The notes beneath the pieces were generated by a model. The model saw only the letters and a list, made by a program, of their open reading frames with translations, did no database searches and was not told where the DNA came from. A program made the position numbers and the translations under genes. Positions 45,248 to 56,142 of a DNA stretch of 64,000 nt are shown piece after piece. This DNA is from Strongyloides papillosus (taxonomy: Eukaryota; Nematoda; Chromadorea; Rhabditida; Strongyloididae). Each line of letters begins with the position of its first letter. The stretch's first letter is position 1. The DNA lies in assembly GCA_005656395.1 (NCBI GenBank), contig SRSI01000028.1, positions 682,001 through 746,000 on the forward strand, read 5' to 3'.

Positions 45248-45507
45248 TTGTTGTCCTCGCGGGTCCGGGAATCTCCTGAGAGGCTTCAGACACCGGAGGA
45301 CAGAACACAATAAAATGAGGGAATGTTAAAAAGGTTTATTAGGTATAATACGAATGTGCACAATGTATATGAGTGAAGAATATATATAATGTGATATTTA
45401 TTATAACTGCCTGAATGTTGTTCGTCGTTACCTTTATATAGTCATCGGTATGTAACGTCCTTGATTGCATCTTAATAGGTGTATTGGAGCAAAGCTCCGA
45501 TACAACA
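45248..45507 (-). mobile_element. Solo LTR of an LTR retrotransposon
   Basis: Read on the minus strand, the sequence begins TGTTGTATCGGAGC and ends GCGAGGACAACA, i.e. TG..CA ends with a TGTTG/CAACA inverted tip. It is flanked by CTATT on both sides (45243-45247 and 45508-45512), a 5-bp target duplication. It contains a TATA box (TATATAAAGG, minus strand, about 45438-45429), a poly(A) signal in CTAATAAACC (about 45338), and a GC-rich 3' end unlike its surroundings. No internal retroelement sequence adjoins it, so it is a solo LTR left by recombination. Family (BEL/Pao or Ty3) is not determinable from an LTR alone. Confidence 0.8.
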
Positions 45508-45791
45508 CTATTACAATTTAAATATTTTAATTTTATTAATTTTAAGAAAAAAGTTACCCATATATACTTTTTTTAGAACTCTTATGCACAGACTAAAATT
45601 TCAAACAATAATAAGATTGGTCAATTTAGAGAATATTACTCATTTATATGTGTTTCAGAAGTCTTACGTTATTTTTGCAATAAAATTTTTTAAAAATATA
45701 ATACTTGTACACTATTTATTATTGTTTCACATATTAAACCATAATTATTACTACACAGAAATATTACTACGAATCATTTAGATTTGTTATA

Positions 45792-46094
45792 CAGTAGTCC
45801 CCCCGTATCCGCGGTTTGAAAATTGCTAGCAACTAGAAAATTATAATATGGGGGGTACGTGCAATTTTTTTTTTATTTTAGCTATCTTAAAGTACAAACT
45901 TCATTTATGATTAAATTTTTCATTTTTTTTTTAAATTAAGCTAAATAAATGATCATCGTTGCCTACAATTGTAGAAAAATACATCTTATCTATAGTTTAA
46001 ATGTCTTAACACATGAAAAAATAAGAAATACTACGGTTCGCTATTATCCGCGGTAGTCTTAGGAACCAATCTGCCGCGGATACGGGGGGACAAC
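45792..46094. mobile_element. pogo/Tigger-type MITE, copy 2
   Basis: About 303 bp between TA dinucleotides. The left end is CAGTAGTCCCCCCGTATCCG and the right end CGCGGATACGGGGGGACAAC. The interior matches copy 1 at 14426-14758 (ACTAGAAAATTATA.., CTACAATTGTAGAAAA, TCTTAACACATGAAAAAATA), but it lacks part of the left subterminal repeats. Confidence 0.85.
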
Positions 46095-47507
46095 TATATA
46101 TTTAATTTTATTTTTATATTTTTAACTTTTTGAAATGCGACAGATAAAAATCAAAAATAATGTAATTTTATGATTGTTTATTATTGAGAATTATTATTAA
46201 TATACTGACATACAAAAAAGGCGTTTTTCATTGAGCATTAAAAAATATGAAAAAATAAGTATGTTTAACTAATTATAGCTTTCTTTGAAACTTGTTGTAG
46301 TTAGTGATAAAATATTTCTTCGATTAAGTATCTTCTTCTATATAAACATAGTAATCAAAGTCTAAAAAATCATTCACTAAAATTTTTCAATTAAAAATTT
46401 CATATACTTTAAAAAAGTAAAGTTTCCATTTTTTAACAAGTAATTCAACAGTTATTATAGTTCTTTTAATAGTTTTCATTTTTTATGGTTACAAAACAAC
46501 TGTAATATCATATTGTTATGTTAAAAAAATATTGTTGATACCGAGAAATCTGGAAATGATTCTAATTTTTATAAATACATATGGTATTACATAAAGTTAA
46601 TGAAAAACCAATTTTCCCACAACAAAAATATGTGTACAAATTATTCTTATCAATCGAACTTTCATGGGACACCATTAGCTTTTTATGACAACTGTAGACA
46701 AGAGATAAATTTATTTCTTTTTGTTTAAAGATACTGTCCTAAAATCGAGAGGTTTTTCAGTGTCATAGCTCTGTGTGTACGATATTTCTTTATTACTGTT
46801 AGCTATTAAAAAGTAATTTTTAATTAAGAAAGTGAACACTTATTAAAACTTATCTTTTTGGATAAAAGAGTTTTTTTTTTTAAAGACGAGTATACATTTA
46901 ATTTATGTCTTGTAGTTTTGTTCATATACAGGGTGTCCCATAATTAACTCCCCACCTGCGAGAGCTTATAACTTTTTTCTACGAAGAGATAAAAACATGA
47001 AATTTTGCAGGTTAGTAGAACTAAGAAACAATATTTTTTATTTTTAAAAAATTATGTTCCCATTAGGATTTATGGCCATTTTAAAAAAATATGTTTTTTT
47101 CGCCTTTGTGAGTACATAACTTTTTAATATGAAGAGATATTGAAATGATTCTTTTACAGATCGAAAGCTTAAATTCTTTTGTACTAGAATTTTCAATATC
47201 ATAAATATTAAACTTCATTAACATTGTTTAATTTTAAATTAAAACAAAAAACCACGATTTTTGCCAAAATTTCGTAGTTTTTTCAAAATTAAAGCTCATT
47301 GAGAAGATTCTTACAAACGTTTTATTATTATTCTGATGGAGTTAACGAAGCTCTATCCAACGGTAATAATCTTGTTTCTTGGTAATAAGTTTCAAAAAAG
47401 TTATGACAATTCAAAAATAGTCTAATTTTTCATTTTCTTTAGTATTTGAAAAAAAGAATGCTATTTCTTTCAATTTTTCAACATCGATAATGATTCTTTA
47501 TTGAAAG

Positions 47508-47721
47508 TACACACAGAAAAAAAATGGGAAGCATTTTTGCGTAAAATGTAATGAATTTTTCCCACCTAACAAAATTTGAATTTTCTTGAATTGCGACTAG
47601 TTTTATCGCAATTATACACACAGAAAAAAAATGGGAAGCATTTTTGTGTAAAATGTAATGAATTTTTCCCACCTAACAAAATTTGAATATTCTTAATTTG
47701 CGAATAAATTTATCGCAATTA
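47508..47721 (+). repeat. 107-bp tandem duplication of a transposon end
   Basis: The block beginning TACACACAGAAAAAAAATGG at 47508 is repeated at 47615 with only a few substitutions (for example TTTTTGCGTAAAATG versus TTTTTGTGTAAAATG). Both contain GCATTTTTG..AATGAATTTTTCCCACC. Confidence 0.85.
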
Positions 47722-48564
47722 TATCGTACATAAAAATTAAAGCAATAATGAAGTAGTTTTTAAAATAAGTTTCTATTTTTTATTATATTATTGTTATTTT
47801 AAAAATTAGATTGTCTTCTACAATACTTTTTAAATATAAGATTAGAATTTTATATAAGATTATAAACGCTTTTATAAAAAGCAATTCTGAACATACCAAA
47901 ATATTTTTATTAATATGTTTTAATAGTTTGAGTTATTATAAATTACACTTTTTATTATAAAATTACACTCTTCTGAAGGCTGAAAATTTTTTTATTGACT
48001 TTAATGACTATACTCAAAAATTAAATCTATGAAAAATTATGAAATTATATGGATTTTTATCTATAGTAAAAAATATCTTCTACATATTTAAAATTAATAT
48101 AAGAACAAATACTAAAATAATATTTTAAATTTTTAATGCTTTGTGTGGTTAAATAAAAATTATTAGCTTTTTGTTTTTTTATTATGAATTTTTATATTTA
48201 TTGTTGCTAATAATTTGTTTAGGAAAATGATTTTTGTTAAAATTTAACAACTTTACACGAAATTCAGCTTTAACAACGTATTTTATGTATATTAGAAAAA
48301 AAATTAGATCCTAGGACTAGCATTATATCAAAAACATTAGGGTTAAATAAAATTTACATTACTTAAAATATAAAACATATATAATTTTGTAAAAAAAACA
48401 GCAAAATTTTGGGGCAATTTAGTATTTTTCATCGTTTAAAACATTTTTACTGTCGCTTGATTCTTATTAAAATTTGAATAAATGTTGATTTTTTTAACAA
48501 GTGGCAATTTTTACTTCATTTCATGTAATAATGTCAAAATTTTTCCCATTTTTTTCTGTGTGTA
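47508..48564. mobile_element. Non-autonomous DNA transposon, TACACACAGAAAAAAAATGG ends, copy 2
   Basis: The left end TACACACAGAAAAAAAATGG and right end CCCATTTTTTTCTGTGTGTA are inverted copies with TA at the boundary. The interior is homologous to 17155-18104. It is inserted in the centre of the fold-back element 46927-49414. Its left terminus is duplicated in tandem (period 107 bp, 47508 and 47615). Confidence 0.85.
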
Positions 48565-49414
48565 GTTGAAATATTATTTTATTTTTTATTACTAATTGTT
48601 CATATTTTGAACATAAACCCAATGAGAACAAGGTCGAAAATACGAAATTTTTGAAAGATGCATAAAAATGCTCTTATAGGGCAATTGTTATGTAAAATAG
48701 TACAAAACGCAGATAAATTGTAATAAATGTTAAGAAAAATGATTTTTAAAAAAATTTTAGTGATAAAACATATTGGAATTTTTTTGGCCAAATATGGACA
48801 AATGAGCAATATACCGTAAATTAGCATACTTTATTGATGAAAATAATACTATTAGGTACTAAATATGTTAAAAAAAACAGTGTTTGTAACTTTATTTTTT
48901 ACCAAAAGTACGAAATTTGTTATCTTTGATAAATCATAACTTTCGTCAATAGCATTTGATTTTAATGGCACTATACTCATTCGATAGAGCTTCGTTAACT
49001 CTATTAGAATAATGATAACACTTTAGTGAGAATCTTCTCAATAAGCTTTAATTTTTAAAAAACTATCAAATTTTGGCAAAAATCGTGGTTTTTTTGTTTT
49101 AATTTAAAATTAAACAATGTTAATGAAGTTTAATATTTATGATATTGAAAATTCTAGTACAAAAAAATTTAAGCTTTCGATCTGTAAAAGAATCATTTCA
49201 ATATCTCTTCATATTAAAAAGTTATGTACTCACAAAGGCGAAAAAAACATATTTTTTTAAAATGGCCATAAATCCTAATGGGACCATAATTTTTTAAAAA
49301 TAAAAAATATTGTTTCTTAGTTCTACTAACCTGCAAAATTTCATGTTTTTATCTCTTCGTAGAAAAAAGTTATAAGCTCTCGCAGGTGGGGAGTTAATTA
49401 TGGGATACCCTGTA

Positions 49415-49846
49415 TGTTTGTTTTTTAAGATTTATTCTAACCTTTACCAATATATAATTAATTTCATAAATTTTATATATGTCTCAAAAATTTAATTAAT
49501 AATCAATAGTTCTTTATGATGTTCTTAGTTTTTTGTATATAATTAAAGTATAAGATAGACAATTATTTTATTTTACACATTATAAAGCACTATTTTAAAT
49601 TTCATTTTGATAATGTAATACCTTCACATCATTTTCATGATGTATATTTTATCCACCTTAGTAAGTGTTTTGTACATGGAAATCCTTACTTTTGTAGCCT
49701 GAATATCAATTAATATACACTTTATTACTCATATAATATTTTTTAATAAACCATTATCCGTTTGAACATTTTTTTAATTGACATTATTTGCATGTTTTAC
49801 AATTTCCTTGTTTAAAATATGGATATATTCCTTGTTATAAACAGAA
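49415..49846. other. Duplicated upstream flank of carrier pseudogene
   Basis: Homologous from about 49465 to 40960-41373 (TATATGTCTC.AAA..TT, CAATAGT, ATCCAC, ACATGGAAATCCTTA, TTTGTAG blocks). No gene. Confidence 0.6.
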
Positions 49847-50682
49847 ATGTCAGAGAAGCCTAAAACAACATCTAATTATGTTAAATTTGTTTTTGGTGGC
49901 TTTTCTGAAATGGGGACCACTTTATTTGTAGAACCATCAAATTTACTTAGAACAAGAATGTAATTATATCAAGGAGTTCCCTAGTGTAGTACTACTTTCA
50001 AAGCCATCAATACAATTGCTAGAAAGGAAGGATTTTAAATCAATGTACGCATTTATCTGCTAGATTATCATTTCAAGCAGCATAAGCAGCAACAAGGATT
50101 GAGTGATCGTGTTATTGGGTCATTTACAGGAAATCCAACTGAAGTTGCTCTTATAAGAATGACTGGAGATGGAAGATTACCACCTGAACAAAGAAGAAAT
50201 TATAAAAATGTTTTTGATGCTATATTTAGAATTGTTAGAGAGGAAGGATTATTTAAATTATGGAGAGGATGTACACCAACTATTATGAGAGCTATGGTTG
50301 TAAATGCAGCCCAACTAGCTACTTATTCACAAGCAAAGGAAATGATTTTGAAAAGTAAGGTTGTTGAAGATGGTATTTTTTTCATTTTTTGGCTTCAATG
50401 GTTAGTGGTCTTGCAACAACTATTATATCTATGCCTGTTGATATTGTAAAGACACGTATTCAAAGTATGAGAGTAGTAGATGGTAAACCTGAATATTCCG
50501 GTATGGCTGATGTAGTAAAAAAGGTTATTTCCAAAGAAGGATTCTTTGCTTTATGGAAATGCTTTAAGCCATACTATTTGGCAGATGGAGAGTATATTGC
50601 TTTAACTTTAATTTTACTAGAACAACTGTTTTCTGCCTACAACAAGTACATTTTGGGACTTAAAGTAGCAAATACGCTATGA
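49847..50682 (+). pseudogene. Oxoglutarate/malate carrier pseudogene with converted centre
   Basis: It starts ATGTCAGAGAAGCCTAAAAC, like the intact gene at 41374, but the 5' part has in-frame stops (TAA where the intact gene has CAA after the first signature, a TAG shortly after, and another TAA) and lacks about 90-100 bp around 50090. From 50113 to 50559 it is almost identical to 41721-42168: two substitutions and one 1-base deletion in the T-run at about 50381, which causes a frameshift. After 50559 it diverges again, ending ..AAATACGCTATGA. Two open stretches (50099-50449, 50389-50682) are fragments of this pseudogene and not separate genes. Confidence 0.9.
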
Positions 50683-51156
50683 ACGCAATAATTTTTTAAT
50701 ATGTTCTTAAAAACGTTATTATTTTAGCGTTTTTTAGATCTATCTAATGACATTTTTATAAGATAAACTTTAAAATATAGTTAAAGTTTATTTTAGAAAA
50801 AATTTGTTTAACACAAAGTTGTTATTTTAACAATAATATTTTTTCATTATCAATAATAAATATTTGTAATTTCAAATAGATTGACTAAAAAAAAGAACAA
50901 ATTTTGTGTTTATGATACTTTGATATTATAAATGACATACTATTTTACTTGCATTTGTATCATTTTTATTTGCATTAATGATAAAGCAGCACCACTATAC
51001 TGATAATGTGGATAGTAAAGTAATACACTACCAAGTATATACGCTATCAGACTGTTGGTGAAATGTATATAACTATACAAAAATTTTATAATAATCTATT
51101 TCAATTCTTTTTAGAATACATTTGCTTGGCAATTTAATATTTATTAACATCTAACT
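50683..51156. other. Spacer between carrier pseudogene and dnj-14
   Basis: 474 bp, the duplicate of 42292-42765. It should contain the 5' flank of the DnaJ gene; the ATTAACATCTAACT just before the ATG is conserved in both copies. Confidence 0.6.
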
Positions 51157-51788
51157 ATGGATTCTAGAGAGGAACAATCATTTGACGACCCTTCTAATTT
51201 ATATAAAGTTCTTGGAGTACAAAGAAATGCTGATGATGATACTATAAAGAAGGCATATCGAAAGTTGGCACTGAAACACCATCCTGATAGGCATCATGGT
51301 TCGGATAGTACTTACCACGCAGAGAAGGTATTTTTTGCAAATATAAAGTATAATTTAGCTAACCATAATTTTTTAAGTTCCAATATATAAATACTGCCCA
51401 TAAAATTCTTTCTGATAAGGGTAAAAGACGTATTTACGATGCTTATGGTATGAAAGGTGTTCAATTTTGGGAAGGCCACAATGCGGACACTTTACCAAAT
51501 TTTATATTTAAGAAATGGTTTAAGCCTGTCTTCTATGTTGCTTTCCTGCTGTCATGTTGCTGTTTCTTTTGTTGTTGTGGATGCCTTTGTTGCTGTGGAT
51601 TTTGCTGTAACTTTTGTTGTGGAAAATATGCACCAAAAGATCCTTTGGGTGAGGATAATGATTATGATTTTGAGAGGAATAATGAAGAAGTCAATACCCA
51701 ACGTGAGACTGTTAGTGAGACGGTATCAGTTAATGAAGCTGAAACTATTGATAAGAGACAGAAAAAAGATGATATGTCTTCCAAATAG
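51157..51788 (+). CDS. dnj-14: Cysteine-string protein, DnaJ class (DNAJC5 type)
   Basis: Exon 1 (51157-51327) and exon 2 (51378-51788) join across a 50-bp intron (GTATTTTTT..TTTTTTAAG) in phase 0, giving 193 aa, about the size of animal CSP (about 198). The J domain spans residues about 16-82 ([20 protein letters not shown]) with the HPD motif in KHHPDRHH that stimulates Hsc70. A linker ([13 protein letters not shown]) leads to the cysteine string at residues about 117-138, with 14 cysteines, the palmitoylation region that anchors CSP to synaptic vesicles. The tail is acidic and polar. Partners are Hsc70 and SGT; role is SNARE chaperoning at synapses. It is the intact member of a duplicated pair; the other copy at 42766 is dead. 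A second frame overlapping the cysteine region is a shadow and not a gene. Confidence 0.93.
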
Positions 51789-54700
51789 AATACTACCTTT
51801 TAAAGTTTATGAATTTATTATGATAACTGTTTAACGCAATTAATATTCATTTCCCGGGTGTTTTAAACATAAAACGTCTAAATATTCTACCAAATATAGA
51901 ATGTTGTTTTATTTTTTTTCTTATAATTTTTATAGGATATATTCTTTAATAATTTAAAATATGTATATTTTTGCACCACGATTATCATAAACCAATGTTA
52001 AAGGCAATATATTTACAATTAACAATATAATTATTTTTTGTATCTGTCTACAAAAGTGTAACATAATTAATTTTAATCTTTTTATTTTTTACAATTTCTT
52101 CCAGCTTTTTTTTATCAAAGGAAAAAAATAAAATACTTCCAGAATATATAATTTAATTTAAAATTTCAATCTTATTTTTTTATTATTTTGTTTTTTTCCT
52201 CTAGTACATTATTTAAAAAAAATAAATTGAAGTCAATGAATAGTAAAAATTTATTTGTTATCCATTTTATAAAAATTAAATTTGTTTGTAATTGTTTCAG
52301 AATTTTTAATTGTCCTAGCATGATACATTTAAAAATTCAACGACATCGTTTTTAAAAAAAATTTTTTTGTTCCTTATCCATTAATTCAAAAACACTTTAT
52401 ATTTGTAACAGAATAAAGTACAACAATAGTATCGTATTATTACTCTATCTATATATAGAGTTATTAAGAGAAGAAAACTCATTATGATAAAGCTATCGGT
52501 TAAAACTAAATGATGTATATATTATGAGAATGAACCTACAAATTTGAAAATGACACTTAGAAAGAATGTCAACAAAATTATCAGTTTGAAAAAATCTTTA
52601 AATATTTAAAAGATTCGATCGTAGTGATGATAATTTAAATTAACTTGTATAGCACATTCTCAATATTTTTTAATGAATGGTTAAACATGCCCTTTTTTTG
52701 ATACTAATAGTATTTATAAAAAAATGTTTTTATTTAAGATTCATGTTGTCGGTTGAATTGAGTTTTACTATATCTATTACTGATATTCTTATAAAATGTC
52801 CATTTTTTGTTTTAATGTCCAAAAATTTATTTTTCATTTATTTTATCAATTTCTTTATTCCTAGCATTTTATTACTTTTTTTACTTCTATTTGTACTCTT
52901 TTTATCATATCATTTGTTATAAGGTTGACTTTTTAATTTCAAAATATGAGTAGTTTTCAAGTATTTGTAGGCATATTTTTTTATAGTTAATCAAAATTTG
53001 ACGAGTTAATTGTAGTTGAATGAAAAAAAAGATTACTTTTATGTAATTACTTTAAGATACAATTTATTCTTTTTCTAAGTATATTCATACATTTTATTTT
53101 AAAAATCAAACTTTAATCATTTTTTTAAATAATTTTAATATTCATTATGTTATTTTTATGGACGTAGTTTTATTCTGGATATAATACATATTTATATATA
53201 CATGTATATATATCGTACGCCTGACCATATCTCATTTATTCGTCCACAAAAGGGAGGGGGAAATTATTTTTTACAATGAAAATACAGTTAAATAGAAAAT
53301 ATTCTAAGCAATTAAGTCTTCGTTTAGACTTCAACACATCTTCACTTATTTAAGGATTGTTTTGAGAGGCATATCTTAGTTTTTAAAATTTATTGAATTG
53401 TACGTTTATATTATTGGTATATGAGCTATATACATATTTAGTAGTTACTATCAACTACGTATCTAAAAAGACAAAAGTAAGCTTTTTAAAAAATATTTTA
53501 AACGAGTATAATTGAATAAAATTGAAAAATATATTCCAGATGTTTGAAGATTTTTTGAAAGATATATAATTCGTTGCTATGTTATGAGTTATAAATAAAT
53601 AAAAAATAATAATAAATCTAAAAAAAATCATGTAAATGTTAAAGTCATTGAAATGTTAAATGGAATGTATATATGATTTGATAAATAATTATCTTAATGT
53701 CTTTTGGGAGGGTGAAATTCCATTTTGAAGGTAAATTTATTTTAACTAATTAGAATAGCAATTTGTCAATATAAATTTTTATTATTTTGACACTGGTTTT
53801 ACGACTTTAACACAATTATTAATTATATTTTACAATTAATGTAATTTTATTGAATTTCCTTTTATTTTAGTTCAAAAATTTAATTACAATTCTTTAAGAT
53901 ATTTACTTTAAGTAAAATCTTTTTAAAAGTTATTTTTATCTTTGGAGGCATTTATACAATTTAGATAACTTTTATAATAAAACAAATGGTCTTTAAAATC
54001 AACTATATGTACACTTTTTCTAATAATTGCCTATTTTTATATATTATATAATTAAAGATATTTAGGAATATCTTTATTTTTTAAAATGTCCATTTTTGTA
54101 TAATCATTTTTTTACGTTATGTTTAAAAATTTCCTTTAAAATATAAATACTCTATTAATTTTTTAATACCACTATTCTTATTTTGTCTCTCTTTTTATTG
54201 AAAAGATACATATATGCAATAATGGTATATTAATGCAACATTATAAATCAAACTTATTGTGGACTTTTTGTTCATATAATTATCACCCTTATCTTGGGTA
54301 AACATTATTTAAATATATAATTATTATTATATCAATGTTTCCTTAAAAAATAATTTATAACTACAGGTATTATATTTTGTGTTTTTAATTGCTATAGGTG
54401 ATTTAAATTTGAAAAAAAAATAATATGTGAAATAGTATATATTTATATGTATCCATATCCAGTAGACATTTTGACAAATTTAATTTAAGAAATGGTTTCT
54501 TATGAAAATATTCTTTACCAGTTTAATATAATACTTACTAAAATTATAATCTAATTTTTTTAAAAACAATTTGTAACAAAAGTATCTTTGCAAATAATTA
54601 CCCATAAAAATTTGGTGTTATAATATATTCCTATATAAATATGCTACCAACAAAAAAATTAGACTACAATTATTAAATTAATGAATTAGAAATACTAGTT

Positions 54701-56142
54701 CAAGTATTTCTTTTAATTATCATATTTATTCTTTTAATTATTTCTATATATTGTTTTTTTAATCACATGATATACCTTTTATAAGATATTTTTTATTCAA
54801 TATTATATCTATATATCTTTTTACTTAAAATATTCTTACCACTAGTTTACACATTAAAAGGTTCATTAACTTAATAGATCTTTATAAAAATACTTTTCAA
54901 GATGTTTAGCATATTATTATGACCATTTTTGTATATCTTTTACCAGACATCAATGACAAATATTATATGTCTATATATAAATACAATATTTAAAAGTTGA
55001 TTATCAAAAGAATCTAAAAATTTTTTCTTAACAATAGATAATTTACCTATTAAGTTATAACATAACAATACTAATCTTTTAGAACTTTTAACAATTTAAT
55101 ACTTTTGTATTCATATATTTAGACTTTAAAAAAAGCATTTATATTTTTCTACACTTTATAATAGTAGATATTTTTAACATTTCATAGTAATTTAACCAAA
55201 ATAAAAAAAGATTTCAATTCAATTGTAAAAATTTAAGTTTACTAAAGCTATACTTTTTTGTTGATATTATCACATACAAACATTGATGTTTTAATACAAA
55301 TATTGAATGAATTTGTATTAAAAGTAACATTTAACTAAATATTTTACTCTGTTTTATTGTATTATTTATATGAAAATAATGATTCTAGAATAAAATTATT
55401 TATTTTTTATCACTATACTTCTAGAATACGTTTTAAATTAAATGTTAAATAAATATTGTTATTTAAATATAAAGTTGTAAAATGTCATACAAATTAGTTA
55501 TACAGTTAGAGGGATGATTTTATAGTGATAACGTCAAAAAGTATATCAAAACCTTTTTTATAAAAATATTTATGTTTATTTTTATATATATATGAATATA
55601 AATATTTTAATAATAAGTTTAAAATAAATAATAAGTTATTTTCTTAAATTTCTCACATTAAGAAAAAAATAAATAATTTAATAGACGTTTTAAATTTTAC
55701 TTCTTTAAATATTTTTTTAGTCAATAAAGTTATTTTTTAAATATATTTATATATAAACATTTTAAGTATGAAAGTGACGTTATACCTAAATCAACTTTAA
55801 AATGAAAGAAATAAAATTTAATTTGTCCTACCTAATGAATCTTTTCTTACTTTTTAAATTACCTTTCCTCAAATTTTAAATCTATGGTTACTTATATATA
55901 TATTTCCTGAGAGAGCATTATTACTTTTATTATAATATATATTATATTTAATTTTAACAATAAGAAATACTCTGTTATCGTTTATCTATAAGAACTAATT
56001 TGATAATTAACATACACTATTATACACTTCTATTTCATTGATCTTTATACCTCACCAATATATAATTATTATTTTAGTTCATCCTCAAACGCCTTCCTCA
56101 ATTTAACTTTCTTTTTTAATACAATAATTTAATTACAATATC
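51789..56142. other. Large intergenic region upstream of liprin-beta
   Basis: About 4.35 kb of AT-rich DNA. A purine run AAAAGGGAGGGGGAAA lies at about 53248-53264, followed by a small hairpin (AAGTCT..AGACTT) near 53306. No gene, transposon end or RNA gene was recognised. A pyrimidine tract ending ATTTTAG at 56077, 65 bp before the next ATG, could be a trans-splice or intron acceptor. Confidence 0.5.

Larger units (their letters stand above)
44862..46780. mobile_element. Non-autonomous DNA transposon, ACACACAG..CTATGACA ends, invaded twice
   Basis: The left end (ACACACAGCTATGACAGTGA) and the right end, read inward (GTACACACAGAGCTATGACA), are inverted copies. Similarity continues for about 150 bp inward (CGATTTTA..; GTTGTCAT..AAAA..TA.TGGTG). 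The interior hosts a solo LTR (45248-45507) and a pogo-type MITE (45792-46094), which removed from the count leave an element of about 1.35 kb. No transposase frame was found. Confidence 0.7.
46927..49414. mobile_element. Fold-back DNA transposon with CAGGGTG ends, with nested element
   Basis: The left arm (about 46927-47500) and right arm (about 48880-49414) are inverted repeats of about 530-570 bp. The left end reads TATACAGGGTGTCCCATAAT; the right end is its inverse (ATTATGGGATACCCTGTA). They continue with AACTCCCCACCTGCGAGAGC and its inverse. The centre is occupied by a second transposon (47508-48564). Subterminal motifs (CACGATTTTTGCCAAAATTT, AAGCTCTATC) are shared with the element at 5109-6566, so the two are related families. 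No transposase. Confidence 0.85.
49465..51788 (+). repeat. Segmental duplication, right unit (dead carrier, live DnaJ)
   Basis: Second copy of the carrier-DnaJ unit, same orientation as 40960-43040 and displaced by about 8.4 kb. The interval between the units is made of transposons. Confidence 0.85.

Noticed and set aside
45479..45781. 100-codon plus-strand frame next to the solo LTR
   Set aside because: Starts at the LTR edge with a non-ATG codon and continues into AT-rich transposon interior; no motif.
50099..50682. Two small carrier genes
   Set aside because: They are the two frames either side of a one-base deletion in a single pseudogene, and lack the N-terminal third.
51457..51834. 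125-codon frame overlapping the cysteine-string exon
   Set aside because: Frame-shifted shadow; the other frame gives the 14-cysteine string and joins exon 1 in phase.
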